DNA of 64,000 nucleotides from Methanobacterium sp. (GCA_030017655.1 JASEIM010000005.1:46674-110673); one strand, 5' to 3'. Positions 10,368 to 19,480 are shown, counted from the first letter of the stretch. Notes: generated by a model from the sequence alone, not told the origin. Translations and numbers: made by a program.

Positions 10368-11372
10368 ATGGATCTAAATAAAGTATGTGTTGGAATGATA
10401 TTCTTAGTGGCATTGTTAGGAATTTCGTTTACCACTTCCGAAACTAACAATGTGTATGGTGCAGATATCTGGTCTGGATCGGGGGGAGATCTCTGGTCTG
10501 GATCAGGAGAAATTTCAGGAGAACAATGGGTTAATGGATCCAGAAGTAATGTGGGTATGACCGGCCTTACTGCTACCATCCATCTCCGTATCAAAAACAA
10601 CAATAAACATGTTCAATATTTCAAAATAAGTCAGATATACAATTCAAATAATCAATTGAGCGATAACATTTATTGGACAGTTCTCTGGACCGAACCAGAT
10701 GCAGTGCGAATGATAAAATCAAATTCACCCACATATTTGGGCGGTGAATGGGGATGGAAGATTCAACCAGGACAAACAAAGGAAGTTACTTTCAAAGTTG
10801 CTGCTAATGGGATTTTTGGCGTTTACCCTGCATATATAACAAACAACAATACTGTTGATAATATGTACTGGCCCATTATACCAGAGCCTGGCATTTATGC
10901 ATCATGGTTTTTCCCGAATGAAATTGAAATGTTAAATCCTGCTTTAGATCTGCAATACTGGAAGGGTACATTCCATTTCCACCTCCGAGATTATGATCCT
11001 CAAGGACAGAGTCTTTCAGGAATTGTCAGAGGTCCAATTATACCCGTAGATTCAAAGCTTGTAAGTGTAAGTCCTAGCTGGAATTACTTTAAAGACAAAG
11101 ATCTATATTTGGGTACAGATACAGTAGCTTGGGATGTTAGAATTCATCCCGGATGCAATCAACAGTATTACTACACCTATGTCTGGCCAGCATCATCAAG
11201 TTCATCTTCTAGCGTAGCATCTTATTCATCTCCATCTTCAGTTCCAAAAACCAGTGCAGCAAAAACAACCCCATCAGTTCCCACCAAAGACACAGGAGTT
11301 CCTTACGGCTTATTTGTAATAGGAGGTATCATTGCCGCAGGCAGTGTGATTTATGCCAGATACCTGAGATAA
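10368..11372 (+). CDS. Secreted, wall-associated protein with a sortase-type C-terminal signal
   Basis: A 334-residue protein of no family I recognise. It has a signal peptide (about 1-31), a short Trp-Ser-Gly repeat just after it (IWSGSGGDLWSGSG), a beta-rich body, a Ser/Thr/Pro linker at about 275-308, then TKDTGVP, a hydrophobic helix (about 314-330) and a basic RYLR end. That ending has the layout of a cell-wall sorting signal: PxTG-like motif, membrane helix, positive tail. A sortase gene follows 60 nt downstream, so it may be that enzyme's substrate (inference). AAGGGATT precedes the ATG. Confidence 0.7.
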   Translation: MDLNKVCVGMIFLVALLGISFTTSETNNVYGADIWSGSGGDLWSGSGEISGEQWVNGSRSNVGMTGLTATIHLRIKNNNKHVQYFKISQIYNSNNQLSDNIYWTVLWTEPDAVRMIKSNSPTYLGGEWGWKIQPGQTKEVTFKVAANGIFGVYPAYITNNNTVDNMYWPIIPEPGIYASWFFPNEIEMLNPALDLQYWKGTFHFHLRDYDPQGQSLSGIVRGPIIPVDSKLVSVSPSWNYFKDKDLYLGTDTVAWDVRIHPGCNQQYYYTYVWPASSSSSSSVASYSSPSSVPKTSAAKTTPSVPTKDTGVPYGLFVIGGIIAAGSVIYARYLR

Positions 11373-11432
11373 AACAGACAAAGATAACTGAAGATAACTT
11401 TAATACGCCGATACTACAATACTATATACTAC

Positions 11433-12155
11433 ATGAAATTATCAACATTTTTAGTTATAATAGGGCTGATAATTATCTCCCTCTACTTTTTAGTTGAAGT
11501 AAGCTATTATGCATCTGCTGAAACTGTACTCGAAAATAAATCAGATGTTCCCCGCTTATTAATACCTAAAATAAATGTTGATCAAAATATTAACAATAAA
11601 TCAATATCTTATGGCATATACCACGAACCTAAATCCGCAAAACCAGGATTCGGGACTACTATTTTATTTGGGCATAGAACATTCTATGGTTCTCCATTTT
11701 TAAATCTTGATAAGCTTAAAAAGGGAGATAAAATAACTGTGGCATGGCCTGAAATAGGTAATGTCGAATATACTGTAGAAAAGTCTTTTATTGTCCCTGC
11801 ATCTTATCGAATGTCCGTTGAACAGGGCAAAACCCTTTTTTTGATAACATGTTATCCTCTGGGTTCAAGTAAAGAAAGATTAATTATACAGGCAAATCAG
11901 ACTAAAATATATCCATTTCAGATAATAAAAAAAGAGGATATGTCTAAAAAACCCTATGCCTTTGCATTTATCGGCCTATTCCTTGCAATTGGCCTTATAT
12001 TAGACTATGCATACCCTGTTAAAGAAGACAAGATAATATTATTTATAACAACAATTGCATTAACGTTGTTTTTACTATTTGGCTATTTTTTTCCCATTCC
12101 TGCAGAACAGTTGACTTCATATTTATCAAATTTAAGCAGTTTCTTTGGAGGTTGA
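11433..12155 (+). CDS. Sortase family transpeptidase
   Basis: A 240-residue sortase with an N-terminal anchor (about 5-30) and two C-terminal membrane segments (about 170-188 and 196-220). The catalytic set is complete: His81 in LFGHRTFYG, Cys140 in FLITCYPLG and Arg149 in KERLII. These enzymes cut secreted proteins at a short C-terminal motif and attach them to a wall or lipid amine. The C-terminal anchor resembles archaeal and class E-like sortases. The neighbouring secreted protein is the obvious candidate substrate. The stop lies inside the first unit of a hairpin element. Confidence 0.9.
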   Translation: MKLSTFLVIIGLIIISLYFLVEVSYYASAETVLENKSDVPRLLIPKINVDQNINNKSISYGIYHEPKSAKPGFGTTILFGHRTFYGSPFLNLDKLKKGDKITVAWPEIGNVEYTVEKSFIVPASYRMSVEQGKTLFLITCYPLGSSKERLIIQANQTKIYPFQIIKKEDMSKKPYAFAFIGLFLAIGLILDYAYPVKEDKIILFITTIALTLFLLFGYFFPIPAEQLTSYLSNLSSFFGG

Positions 12156-12289
12156 GAAAAATCAAAGATTTTTCGAACCCCCCAAAAATAGAAAATTTTT
12201 GAGGTTGATGAAAAAAGAGGATTTTCGACAGCAAAAAACGAAGCCTGTAAATTTTTAATTTTCACTGCATCAAAATCTTTGATTTTGAT
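12147..12289 (+). repeat. Hairpin array overlapping the sortase stop codon
   Basis: Starts with GGAGGTTGAG, whose TGA is the sortase stop. Hairpin 1 has arms GAAAAATC/GATTTTTC (12156-12174), followed by the linker CGAACCCCCC. Hairpin 2 has arms CAAAAAT/ATTTTTG (12183-12201), followed by GAGGTTG. The array ends with a perfect 9-bp hairpin ATCAAAATC/GATTTTGAT (12269-12289). The first 57 bases follow the same plan as the elements upstream of rpoB2, rps10 and the nitroreductase gene. It could act as a 3' end or a processing site; function unknown. Confidence 0.75.
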
Positions 12290-12328
12290 AGTTTTTGAAG
12301 GATAGTTATTATAAAAACCGGTGATTAA

Positions 12329-12700
12329 ATGGATGTGGACAAAAAATTTTTTAATAATATTTCAAATAGAGAAAGAGCAATATTTGAAGGTGGAATTACT
12401 ATTGGGGCCTTATTTCACCAGTTTATTGGGACTCCAATAAGCATAGAAAGCGTTCCTGCACTTGAAAAATCCATTGAAGAAGCAATGGAACTGCAACCAT
12501 GCATAGAAAAAGTAAAAATAAGAATAAATAGAAAAATGCTCGAAGATTCAAAAAGTAAATTCGAATACACAGCATTAAGTGGGGAAATGATGGATATAAC
12601 GATCATTTCAAAATATAACGATAAAAAAGCAGTTATACGGATGAAATATATTGAAGAACTTAATTATCCGTTGATGTATGTAGAGGAAGTGGACAAATAA
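12329..12700 (+). CDS. mptD: Dihydroneopterin aldolase, archaeal MptD family
   Basis: A 123-residue protein of the archaeal MptD (formerly DUF381) family. It splits 7,8-dihydroneopterin to 6-hydroxymethyl-dihydropterin on the way to methanopterin. Recognised from RERAIFEGGITIGALFHQF near the N-terminus, the PALEKSIEEAMELQPCIEKV segment, and the C-terminal MKYIEELNYPLMYVEEV. Unrelated to bacterial FolB. GGTGATTAA precedes the ATG. It stands alone between the sortase and kor operons. Confidence 0.85.
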   Translation: MDVDKKFFNNISNRERAIFEGGITIGALFHQFIGTPISIESVPALEKSIEEAMELQPCIEKVKIRINRKMLEDSKSKFEYTALSGEMMDITIISKYNDKKAVIRMKYIEELNYPLMYVEEVDK

Positions 12701-12892
12701 TTAGAAAACTATAAAATTTTAACATGTTTCTAAAGCATGTTATCCCTTAATAACAGTTGTATTTGGCTAATTTTTATCCTTGTATTAAAAAAGTAAAATT
12801 TTATAGATACATCTATTTTTATATTATTAGATATACATATTTCATTTAAGACCACTATTTTAAACCCAAATTTCTGAATATAAGAGGATATT

Positions 12893-13099
12893 ATGATAAA
12901 AATAGATGAAGATTTATGTAAAGGGTGCAACATATGCACAGAATTTTGCCCCCGTAAAGTTTATGAACAGTCCAAGGAACTGGACAAAAAAGGAGTGCAT
13001 CTTCCCGTACCAGTAAATGAAGAAAAATGCAGGAAATGTACCCTTTGCGCTCTTATGTGTCCAGATCAGGCTATAACTGTAGAGGAAAACGAAGAATAA
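12893..13099 (+). CDS. korD: 2-oxoglutarate:ferredoxin oxidoreductase, delta subunit
   Basis: A 68-residue ferredoxin-type subunit with two [4Fe-4S] motifs, CKGCNICTEFCP and CRKCTLCALMCP. It passes electrons between the TPP site and external ferredoxin. It is the first gene of korD-korA-korB-korC, the usual archaeal order, with AGAGGATAT before the ATG. In methanogens the enzyme runs reductively, making 2-oxoglutarate from succinyl-CoA. Confidence 0.92.
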   Translation: MIKIDEDLCKGCNICTEFCPRKVYEQSKELDKKGVHLPVPVNEEKCRKCTLCALMCPDQAITVEENEE

Positions 13100-13124
13100 T
13101 AATTAATGTTTGGAGAACTAAAAT

Positions 13125-14255
13125 ATGAATACCACGCATTTTTTTATACAGGGAAATGAAGCATGTGCAAGAGGAGCTATTAAAGCAGGCTGCAGATTCT
13201 TTGCAGGTTATCCAATAACCCCTTCTACTGAAATTGCTGAAGATATGGCAGTATTTCTACCAAAAGAAGGTGGATCGTTCATACAGATGGAAGATGAAAT
13301 CTCTGCACTCGGTGCAGTCATAGGAGCTGTTTGGGGCGGTTTAAAAGGAATGACCGCGACATCAGGACCTGGATTTTCTCTAATGCAAGAACATATAGGT
13401 TATGCTGCCATGACAGAAACACCTCTGGTGATTGTAGATATGCAGCGAGGTTCTCCTTCAACTGGGCAACCCACAATGGCCTCGCAGAGCGATATGATGC
13501 AGGCAAGATGGGGATCTCATGGTGATTATGAAATAATAGCAATTTCACCTTCATCAGTACAGGAATGTTTCGATTTTACAGCAGAGGCATTTAATTTAGC
13601 AGAAAAATACAGAGTTCCAGTAATGGTAATGGCAGATGAAATTATAGGACATATGCGGGAAAAAATAGCCGTTCCAGATAAAGTAAACATAACCGCGAGA
13701 AAAATGCCCGATGAAGGGCCTGAAACATTTTTACCGTATAAAGCAGGGGCAGATGGAGTTTCGCCAATGCCACCATTTGGAGCAGGATATAAAATGCATA
13801 TTACAGGATTAACTCATGATGAAAGAGGGTATCCTGACGCTTCAAGCCCTGAAGCCCATTCAAAACTTGTAAAAAGACTTTGCAATAAAATAATGGAACA
13901 TAGAAATGAATTAACAAGAGTAAAAGAACTTTATAATGAAGATGCCGATATTATTGTGGTTTCCTACGGTGCTCCATCTCGATCTGCAGTCACTGCAGTT
14001 AAAAAAGCACGTGATGAAGGTATCAAAGCAGGGCATATTAAATTAGATATTGTATGGCCGTTTCCAGATGAAGTAATTAAAACTGCAGCACAACAGGCCA
14101 AAAATATTATTGTTGTTGAGCTGAATCTCGGTCAAATTGTGCATGAGGTAGAAAGAGTTGCAAAAGGCAACGCTGAAATTACTTTACTTCCAAAAATTGG
14201 GGGAGAAATGCACCAGCCCGATGAAATCCTAAAAATGATAAAGAAATTCCAGTAA
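13125..14255 (+). CDS. korA: 2-oxoglutarate:ferredoxin oxidoreductase, alpha subunit
   Basis: A 376-residue subunit of the four-subunit KGOR. N-terminal GNEACARGAIKAGCRFFAGYPITPSTEIAE is the pyrimidine-binding domain I of the 2-oxoacid oxidoreductase superfamily, here with the long internal segment usual for KorA (about 190-240). GPGFSLMQEHIGYAAMTETP and IVVVELNLGQ are further family marks. GGAGAACTAAA precedes the ATG. It lies 25 nt after korD. Confidence 0.93.
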   Translation: MNTTHFFIQGNEACARGAIKAGCRFFAGYPITPSTEIAEDMAVFLPKEGGSFIQMEDEISALGAVIGAVWGGLKGMTATSGPGFSLMQEHIGYAAMTETPLVIVDMQRGSPSTGQPTMASQSDMMQARWGSHGDYEIIAISPSSVQECFDFTAEAFNLAEKYRVPVMVMADEIIGHMREKIAVPDKVNITARKMPDEGPETFLPYKAGADGVSPMPPFGAGYKMHITGLTHDERGYPDASSPEAHSKLVKRLCNKIMEHRNELTRVKELYNEDADIIVVSYGAPSRSAVTAVKKARDEGIKAGHIKLDIVWPFPDEVIKTAAQQAKNIIVVELNLGQIVHEVERVAKGNAEITLLPKIGGEMHQPDEILKMIKKFQ

Positions 14256-14294
14256 ATGTAATCTATTCACTTAATTCTTAAAGGAGATGAAGAA

Positions 14295-15167
14295 ATGAAT
14301 GATAAAACGAAAGGAAGTCGTTTTATAAACTATTTAAGAAGAGAAAGAATGCCTACCATTTTTTGTGCAGGGTGTGGTAATGGGATTGTTATAAACACAT
14401 TCTTTAATGCCATGGAAATGGCAAAACTAAGCCTTGACAACATTACAATGGTTTCAGGGATTGGATGTTCCTCAAGAATACCAGGATATATAAAATGTGA
14501 TTCGCTTCACACAACCCATGGAAGACCTATTGCATTTGCAACTGGAGTTAAATTAGCAAATCCTGATATGGATGTTGTTGTATTCAGCGGAGATGGTGAT
14601 GCTGCAGCCATAGGGGGAAATCATCTAATTCATGGAGCAAGAAGAAATATAGATCTAACAGTAATTTGTATAAACAACAGTATTTATGGAATGACCGGAG
14701 GTCAGATAAGTCCAACATCTCCAAAAGGCAGTTTTGGGAGTACAGCACCATATGGAGCGCTTGAAACACCTTTTGATTTAGCTGAACTTGTTACTGCCGC
14801 TGGTGCAACATATGTGGCAAGATGGACCACTGCACATCCATTACAGCTTTCAAATGCCATTAAAAAAGGTCTTCAAAATAAAGGATTCTCATTTATCGAG
14901 GTTATATCCCAGTGTCCAACTTATTTTGGCCGAAAAAACAAAATGAGGTCCGCAGTGGACATGATGAAATGGATGAAAGAGCAGAGTGTTGTTAAAAGAA
15001 AAGCTGAGAAAATGAGTGAAGAGGAACTTGAAGGAAAACTTATTGTTGGTGATTTTGCAGATAGTATCAGGCCTGAATTTTCAGAATCCCTATGCGAATT
15101 GGTAAACCAGAAATGCCAGGAAGGGTCGCCTGAAGCTGTTAAATCTGCTTATAAAACCGAATTATAA
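14295..15167 (+). CDS. korB: 2-oxoglutarate:ferredoxin oxidoreductase, beta subunit
   Basis: A 290-residue thiamine-pyrophosphate subunit. The TPP motif runs from SGDGDAAAIGGNH (about 95-107) to ICINNSIYGMTGGQ. The CAGCG motif near residue 21 and Cys55 in GIGCSSR are positioned as cysteines of this subunit class. AAAGGAGATG precedes the ATG. It lies between korA and korC. Confidence 0.94.
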   Translation: MNDKTKGSRFINYLRRERMPTIFCAGCGNGIVINTFFNAMEMAKLSLDNITMVSGIGCSSRIPGYIKCDSLHTTHGRPIAFATGVKLANPDMDVVVFSGDGDAAAIGGNHLIHGARRNIDLTVICINNSIYGMTGGQISPTSPKGSFGSTAPYGALETPFDLAELVTAAGATYVARWTTAHPLQLSNAIKKGLQNKGFSFIEVISQCPTYFGRKNKMRSAVDMMKWMKEQSVVKRKAEKMSEEELEGKLIVGDFADSIRPEFSESLCELVNQKCQEGSPEAVKSAYKTEL

Positions 15168-15190
15168 CTTAAAAATTTAGAGGGTTTAAA

Positions 15191-15745
15191 TTGCGAAAAG
15201 ATATAAGAATTGCCGGATTTGGTGGACAGGGGATAATTCTTGCTGGAATCGTTATTGGAAGAGCTGCATCTCTTCATGATAACTTATTTGCTGTTCAAAC
15301 ACAGTCTTATGGTCCAGAAGCAAGAGGCGGGGCTTCAAGGACAGAAGTAGTAATAAGTGACAGTGAAATAGATTATCCAAAGGTTCAATATCCTGATATA
15401 TTTGTTGCAATGTCTCATGAGGCTTTAATGGCTTATTTAGAAGGTCTTAAAGATGGAGGAATATTAATCGTTGATCCAGATATGATAAAGGAAGAAGAAG
15501 TGCTTCCATTTGTAGAAAAACATAATATTAGCTATTTTAAAGCCCCGGCAACAAAAACAGCTGCAGAAAAAATTGGACTCAGTATAGTGGCTAATATTGT
15601 AATGATTGGTGCAATAACAAAAGCAACTAAAGTTATATCTGAAGAAGCGGCTAGAAAAGCTATAACAGAAAGCGTTCCTCCAGGAACAGAAAAAAAGAAT
15701 CTTGCTGCCTTTGAAGCAGGCATGGAACTTATTGATGGGGGTTAA
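15191..15745 (+). CDS. korC: 2-oxoglutarate:ferredoxin oxidoreductase, gamma subunit
   Basis: A 184-residue subunit starting at TTG with AGAGGGTTTAAA upstream. IRIAGFGGQGIILAGIVIGRA at the N-terminus and TQSYGPEARGGASR near residue 37 are the signatures of the gamma domain. The last gene of the kor set; four bases after its stop the TTG of sucC follows, and GGGGGTT just before the stop can serve as the sucC ribosome site. Confidence 0.94.
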   Translation: MRKDIRIAGFGGQGIILAGIVIGRAASLHDNLFAVQTQSYGPEARGGASRTEVVISDSEIDYPKVQYPDIFVAMSHEALMAYLEGLKDGGILIVDPDMIKEEEVLPFVEKHNISYFKAPATKTAAEKIGLSIVANIVMIGAITKATKVISEEAARKAITESVPPGTEKKNLAAFEAGMELIDGG

Positions 15746-15749
15746 TAAA

Positions 15750-16856
15750 TTGAAATTCTTTGAATACAGTGCAAAGGAACTATTCAAAAAAGAAGGTATT
15801 CGAGTACCTGAAAGCTACATTGCAGTAAACGGGAAAGAGGCAAAAAAGGCGGCGGCAAAAATAAATAAACCTGTTGCCTTAAAATCTCAAGTCCTTGTTG
15901 GAGGCAGAGGGAAAGCTGGAGGAATAAAATTCGCAGATACACCTAAAGATGCTAAAAAGGTTATTAAAGAAATTTTAGGTATGGAAATTAAGGGAGAAAA
16001 GGTCAATAAGGTGCTTGTTGAGGAGAAAATGAATATTCAATCAGAATTCTATATAAGCGTCGTGATGGATAGATCCGCTAAAAAACCCCTTATAATGGCA
16101 AGTACTGAAGGCGGAGTTGATATTGAAGAAGTAGCCAGAAATAATCCTGATAAAATAGTTAAATATTATATAAATCCTCTTGATGAATTCATGCCCTATG
16201 AAGCTCGTGAAATAGCCCTTAAGATGGGTGTTCCAAATGAGATGATTTCACAGATGGGCAGTTTCATAATTAAACTATTCAATGTATTTAAAAAATACGA
16301 TGCCAGTATTGCAGAAATCAATCCGCTTGTTTTAACTCCTGAAGGACTTGTCGCTGCTGATGCAAAGCTTGAAATTGATGATGATGCACTCTGGAGACAT
16401 AAGGAGTTTGCAGAACTTGAAGAAGCTAAAAAAGATGAATTTGCCTATGTTACACTTGACGGAGATATCGCAGTAATAGGAAACGGTGCAGGGCTTACAT
16501 TAACAGGAATGGACATGATAAACCTCTATGGAGGAAAGCCAGCCACATTTCTGGATATCGGTGGAGGGGCATCACAGCAGAATATCGCCCGGGCAATAAA
16601 TCTCGTAATCAGCGAACCTAATGTTAAAGTAATCTTCCTAAATGTGCTTGGTGGAATAACTCGTGCAGATGACGTTGCAAATGGAGTTATAGATGTTTTG
16701 AATAGTTCTGAACGTAAAGTTCCCCTCGTTATAAGACTTACAGGAACAAATGAAGATGAAGGGCAGCGTATTTTGACTGAAGCTGGTATACCCTTTGAAA
16801 CTTCTATGGAAGCTGCTGCAAAGAAAGCTGTTGAGATCTGTGATTCTATGAACTAA
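15750..16856 (+). CDS. sucC: Succinyl-CoA synthetase (ADP-forming) beta subunit
   Basis: About 368 residues from TTG at 15750 (KFFEYSAKELF), which matches where SucC proteins begin; an ATG at 15702 would overlap korC and add a foreign tail. ATP-grasp N-domain with KSQVLVGGRGKAGGIKFA, and the C-terminal ligase domain with GNGAGLTLTGMDM and FLDIGGGASQ. It makes succinyl-CoA for the KGOR encoded just upstream. No sucD is in the window, so the alpha subunit must be encoded elsewhere. Confidence 0.93.
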   Translation: MKFFEYSAKELFKKEGIRVPESYIAVNGKEAKKAAAKINKPVALKSQVLVGGRGKAGGIKFADTPKDAKKVIKEILGMEIKGEKVNKVLVEEKMNIQSEFYISVVMDRSAKKPLIMASTEGGVDIEEVARNNPDKIVKYYINPLDEFMPYEAREIALKMGVPNEMISQMGSFIIKLFNVFKKYDASIAEINPLVLTPEGLVAADAKLEIDDDALWRHKEFAELEEAKKDEFAYVTLDGDIAVIGNGAGLTLTGMDMINLYGGKPATFLDIGGGASQQNIARAINLVISEPNVKVIFLNVLGGITRADDVANGVIDVLNSSERKVPLVIRLTGTNEDEGQRILTEAGIPFETSMEAAAKKAVEICDSMN

Positions 16857-16873
16857 TTTTCATGGTGAATTAA

Positions 16874-17245
16874 ATGCCAAAAACTGAATTATCTGATAAT
16901 AAACAAACAGAACCCATACAAATACTTAAACCACTTGATCCTCGAAATAACTTGGCCAGTGGATTTATAGAACGCATGCGAGAAATTATTGGCGATTTTA
17001 AAAAGGAATTGGATGAAGATGAATTTATTCATGTTCAGGTGATTCTAAATGATGGTAGATGCATTACAGCGAAGTATTTTGGATGGTATGATCCCCATAT
17101 GGTGACTGTTAGGGGTACTGACAATAATGGAAACCAGATCAAGGCTTTAATGCATCCTGTAAACACCCAAATTGTTTTAACTGTTTTTAAAAAGAAATCC
17201 GGCGAAAAGAAAATTGATCTTGAGTTTCAGAAAGGTTATCAATAA
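16874..17245 (+). CDS. Conserved small protein of unknown function
   Basis: 123 residues, soluble. I do not recognise the family with confidence. After a polar 25-residue start comes a helix (GFIERMREIIGDFKKEL), then several short strands (FIHVQVILNDGRCITAKYFG, HMVTVRG, TQIVLTVF) that look like a small beta-barrel of Sm or SH3 type (inference). It lies 17 nt after sucC with GGTGAATTAA before the ATG, so it is likely in the kor-sucC transcript. Confidence 0.65.
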   Translation: MPKTELSDNKQTEPIQILKPLDPRNNLASGFIERMREIIGDFKKELDEDEFIHVQVILNDGRCITAKYFGWYDPHMVTVRGTDNNGNQIKALMHPVNTQIVLTVFKKKSGEKKIDLEFQKGYQ

Positions 17246-17259
17246 AATTTTCACATTAT

Positions 17260-17700
17260 TTATTTTCTAATTTTCCGATTTTGTTTTTTTAATAAAAGAG
17301 CATCGACCTCTTCAGCTATGGGATGAAAATCTTTCCTGAATTCTTCAAGGATATTCCTTGATTTATTCAATTTATCCCTTGACTTTTCTTCCATTCCCTC
17401 TCTTGCAGCTAATAATGATTCATAATTGGTAACTACTGCTTCCTGTAAATTAATCAGAGCTCGTAAAATTTTTTGTTTTAAGGAAGTATATTCAGAGGGA
17501 GGATCGCTCTTCTCATACTCTGAAAATATTGATTCTATATTTTTTCGGATATTATCCATTTGATTGCAAGCTTCTTGATTACTAATTTTACCCTGAAATT
17601 CTTTATCCATAACCTCTCTAATCAAAAGAAGAAGAACACCTGTTTCATTCAAGTATTTTTTACTTTTCTTTAAAAATTGCCTTTTAGTCATTCTAAACAT
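17260..17700 (-). CDS. Predicted coiled-coil protein, function unknown
   Basis: About 146 residues, almost all charged helix, with basic ends and no membrane segment. Likely a coiled-coil or helical-bundle protein. ATG at 17700 is preferred, since GGTG lies a few bases upstream; an in-frame GTG pair at 17715 is the alternative. It converges on the sucC operon and lies downstream of the cysteine-cluster gene on the same strand. Confidence 0.55.
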   Translation of the reverse strand: MFRMTKRQFLKKSKKYLNETGVLLLLIREVMDKEFQGKISNQEACNQMDNIRKNIESIFSEYEKSDPPSEYTSLKQKILRALINLQEAVVTNYESLLAAREGMEEKSRDKLNKSRNILEEFRKDFHPIAEEVDALLLKKQNRKIRK

Positions 17701-17795
17701 TGGTTTATACACCACTTGAAGGGGTTAGAATTTAAAAACTATATTTATATTTGTGTCTTTTAAGGCAAAAAAATCTTTCCAAATTCAACTTAAGT

Positions 17796-18428
17796 TCAGT
17801 CTTTAATACGTCTTACAGCTTCATCAAATAAAATCATTGATTTTTCTAAAACCATACGAATGGAGTAGTCGCATTTATGGTGTAGATCAATGACATAACT
17901 GGATTTATCCTCATTTCCCACCAGAACAAGCGGATAAGTTCTACAAACCTGTGGTCTAACATCATATATTCTGCATCTTTTAGCCTCCAAATTATGAAAT
18001 TTGCAAGGCATATCTTCTTTAAACATGAAATGGTCAGGATAATCCCTGTTCTTAACAATTTCATCTTTAAGATCTGGTTTAAACATGAGAATTGGATTTA
18101 TTTCATCCTTGTGGATAAATATGGGTGATGATTCTCTACAACATGTACCGCAGTGGCTGCACCATTCAGGATGCTCATTTATAATCTGGTAGTCTGAAGG
18201 ACCGCCAAAAAGCTCCAGACTGGCAATATCTGCAAGTTCTATTATTTCCTTAAGGTCAGATTTTTTTATTCCCATTTTTTTATATTTTTTAAGGGATCTC
18301 TTCTTCCTCAATTTCTTAAAAACAGTTTTTTCAAGGGATTCTCTCTTTACTAATTCGTCTCCATCATTTGAAATTTTTTCCCGGATATTTTCAAATAATT
18401 TCTTATCTATTAAAAGATCTCTTAACAT
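17796..18428 (-). CDS. YkgJ-type cysteine-cluster protein
   Basis: About 210 residues from ATG at 18428, chosen because GGTGAATAT lies just before it; the longer frame to 18494 lacks such a site. The C-terminal half has the cysteine pattern CSHCGTCCRES ... FKEDMPCKFH ... KRCRIYDVRPQVCRTYPL, typical of the YkgJ family thought to bind iron-sulfur or zinc. The N-terminal half is helical and basic and holds repeated Lys/Arg-Lys pairs. Biochemical role unknown. Confidence 0.82.
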   Translation of the reverse strand: MLRDLLIDKKLFENIREKISNDGDELVKRESLEKTVFKKLRKKRSLKKYKKMGIKKSDLKEIIELADIASLELFGGPSDYQIINEHPEWCSHCGTCCRESSPIFIHKDEINPILMFKPDLKDEIVKNRDYPDHFMFKEDMPCKFHNLEAKRCRIYDVRPQVCRTYPLVLVGNEDKSSYVIDLHHKCDYSIRMVLEKSMILFDEAVRRIKD

Positions 18429-18664
18429 ATATTCACCAATTCTGATCCTATACTGTTGGAATACTGAATCCGGCGAGCCATATAAATACTGCATAATTTT
18501 TGAGATTGCATCTTAACTGAAACTTACACAATTCAATTTGTTTTTAATAATGATATTATTTACCATCAACTCAAAATAGAAAAGTTTATACTTTTAATCC
18601 ATATATTTAAAGATTCAAAAAATGATCATAAAACTGTTTTAGCTTTTATGTTTAGAGGTATACA

Positions 18665-19480
18665 ATGCTTAAAAAAATAGTTGCAATCCTTCTCATTTTT
18701 ATGGTTCTCCTCACGGTCTACAGCTTAATTGAACCATATAACATCGAAACTAAGGAAATTGTATTAGAATCAGATCAGATTCCAGATGAATTCGACGGGA
18801 CAAGAATGGTCTTTTTATCTGACTTCCATCAAAGTTCCTGGCCATTTTTTGACGGTAAAAGAACAGAAGATGTGGTAAATCAGGTGAATGCATTGAATCC
18901 GGATATAATTTTACTTGGAGGAGATTATGTAAGTAACGATTCAAGCCATATAAACTCCACATTTTCTGAATTATCTAAATTAAATGCACCTTCAGGAATT
19001 TATGGCGTATTAGGGAATAATGATCCTAAAGAAGCAACAATTAAAGCTATGTTAGACTCCGGAATTGTTTATATGAAAAATGGTGGGCTCTGGATAAAAA
19101 AGGGGAATTCAAAAATTCGGATTGGAGGAGTTGGAGATTTTTTAACTGATTCTCAAAATTCAAGAACTGCAATTGGAGATGCAACTGAAAATGACTTTGT
19201 AATTTTATTATCTCATAATCCTGATTTTTTTCCATATGCGGCCACCAAGTCAAAAATAGACTTGATGCTTTCTGGACATACTCACGGAGGACAGATTACT
19301 TTTTTTGGTATTTGGGCTCCCAATGTTCATTCTAAATACGGGCAGGAGTTTAGAACTGGTGTGAAAAATATAAATAACACCACTTTAGTTATCAGTAATG
19401 GTATTGGCACTTCCATATTGCCTGCAAGATTTTTTGCACCTCCCCATATTATAGTGTTAAAATTAAAAAAGAAATATTAA
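18665..19480 (+). CDS. Membrane-anchored metallophosphoesterase
   Basis: A 271-residue calcineurin-like phosphoesterase with an N-terminal membrane segment (about 4-22), placing the catalytic domain outside. Metal-site motifs are in order: LSDFHQSS (about 49), LLGGDYVSND (about 86), GNND (about 119), LLSHNPDFF and LSGHTHGGQ. It resembles the YkuE group of bacteria, some of which act on lipid phosphates. Substrate here unknown. AGAGGTATACA precedes the ATG. Confidence 0.88.
   Translation: MLKKIVAILLIFMVLLTVYSLIEPYNIETKEIVLESDQIPDEFDGTRMVFLSDFHQSSWPFFDGKRTEDVVNQVNALNPDIILLGGDYVSNDSSHINSTFSELSKLNAPSGIYGVLGNNDPKEATIKAMLDSGIVYMKNGGLWIKKGNSKIRIGGVGDFLTDSQNSRTAIGDATENDFVILLSHNPDFFPYAATKSKIDLMLSGHTHGGQITFFGIWAPNVHSKYGQEFRTGVKNINNTTLVISNGIGTSILPARFFAPPHIIVLKLKKKY

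Noticed and set aside
12043..12265. Two minus-strand frames of 60-63 codons over the end of the sortase gene
   Set aside because: They run through the hairpin array and antisense to the sortase gene, with repetitive Phe/Lys composition and no ribosome site.
15702..15749. ATG start for sucC at 15702
   Set aside because: It would overlap korC by 44 bases and add 16 residues not found in SucC proteins; the TTG at 15750 matches the family start.
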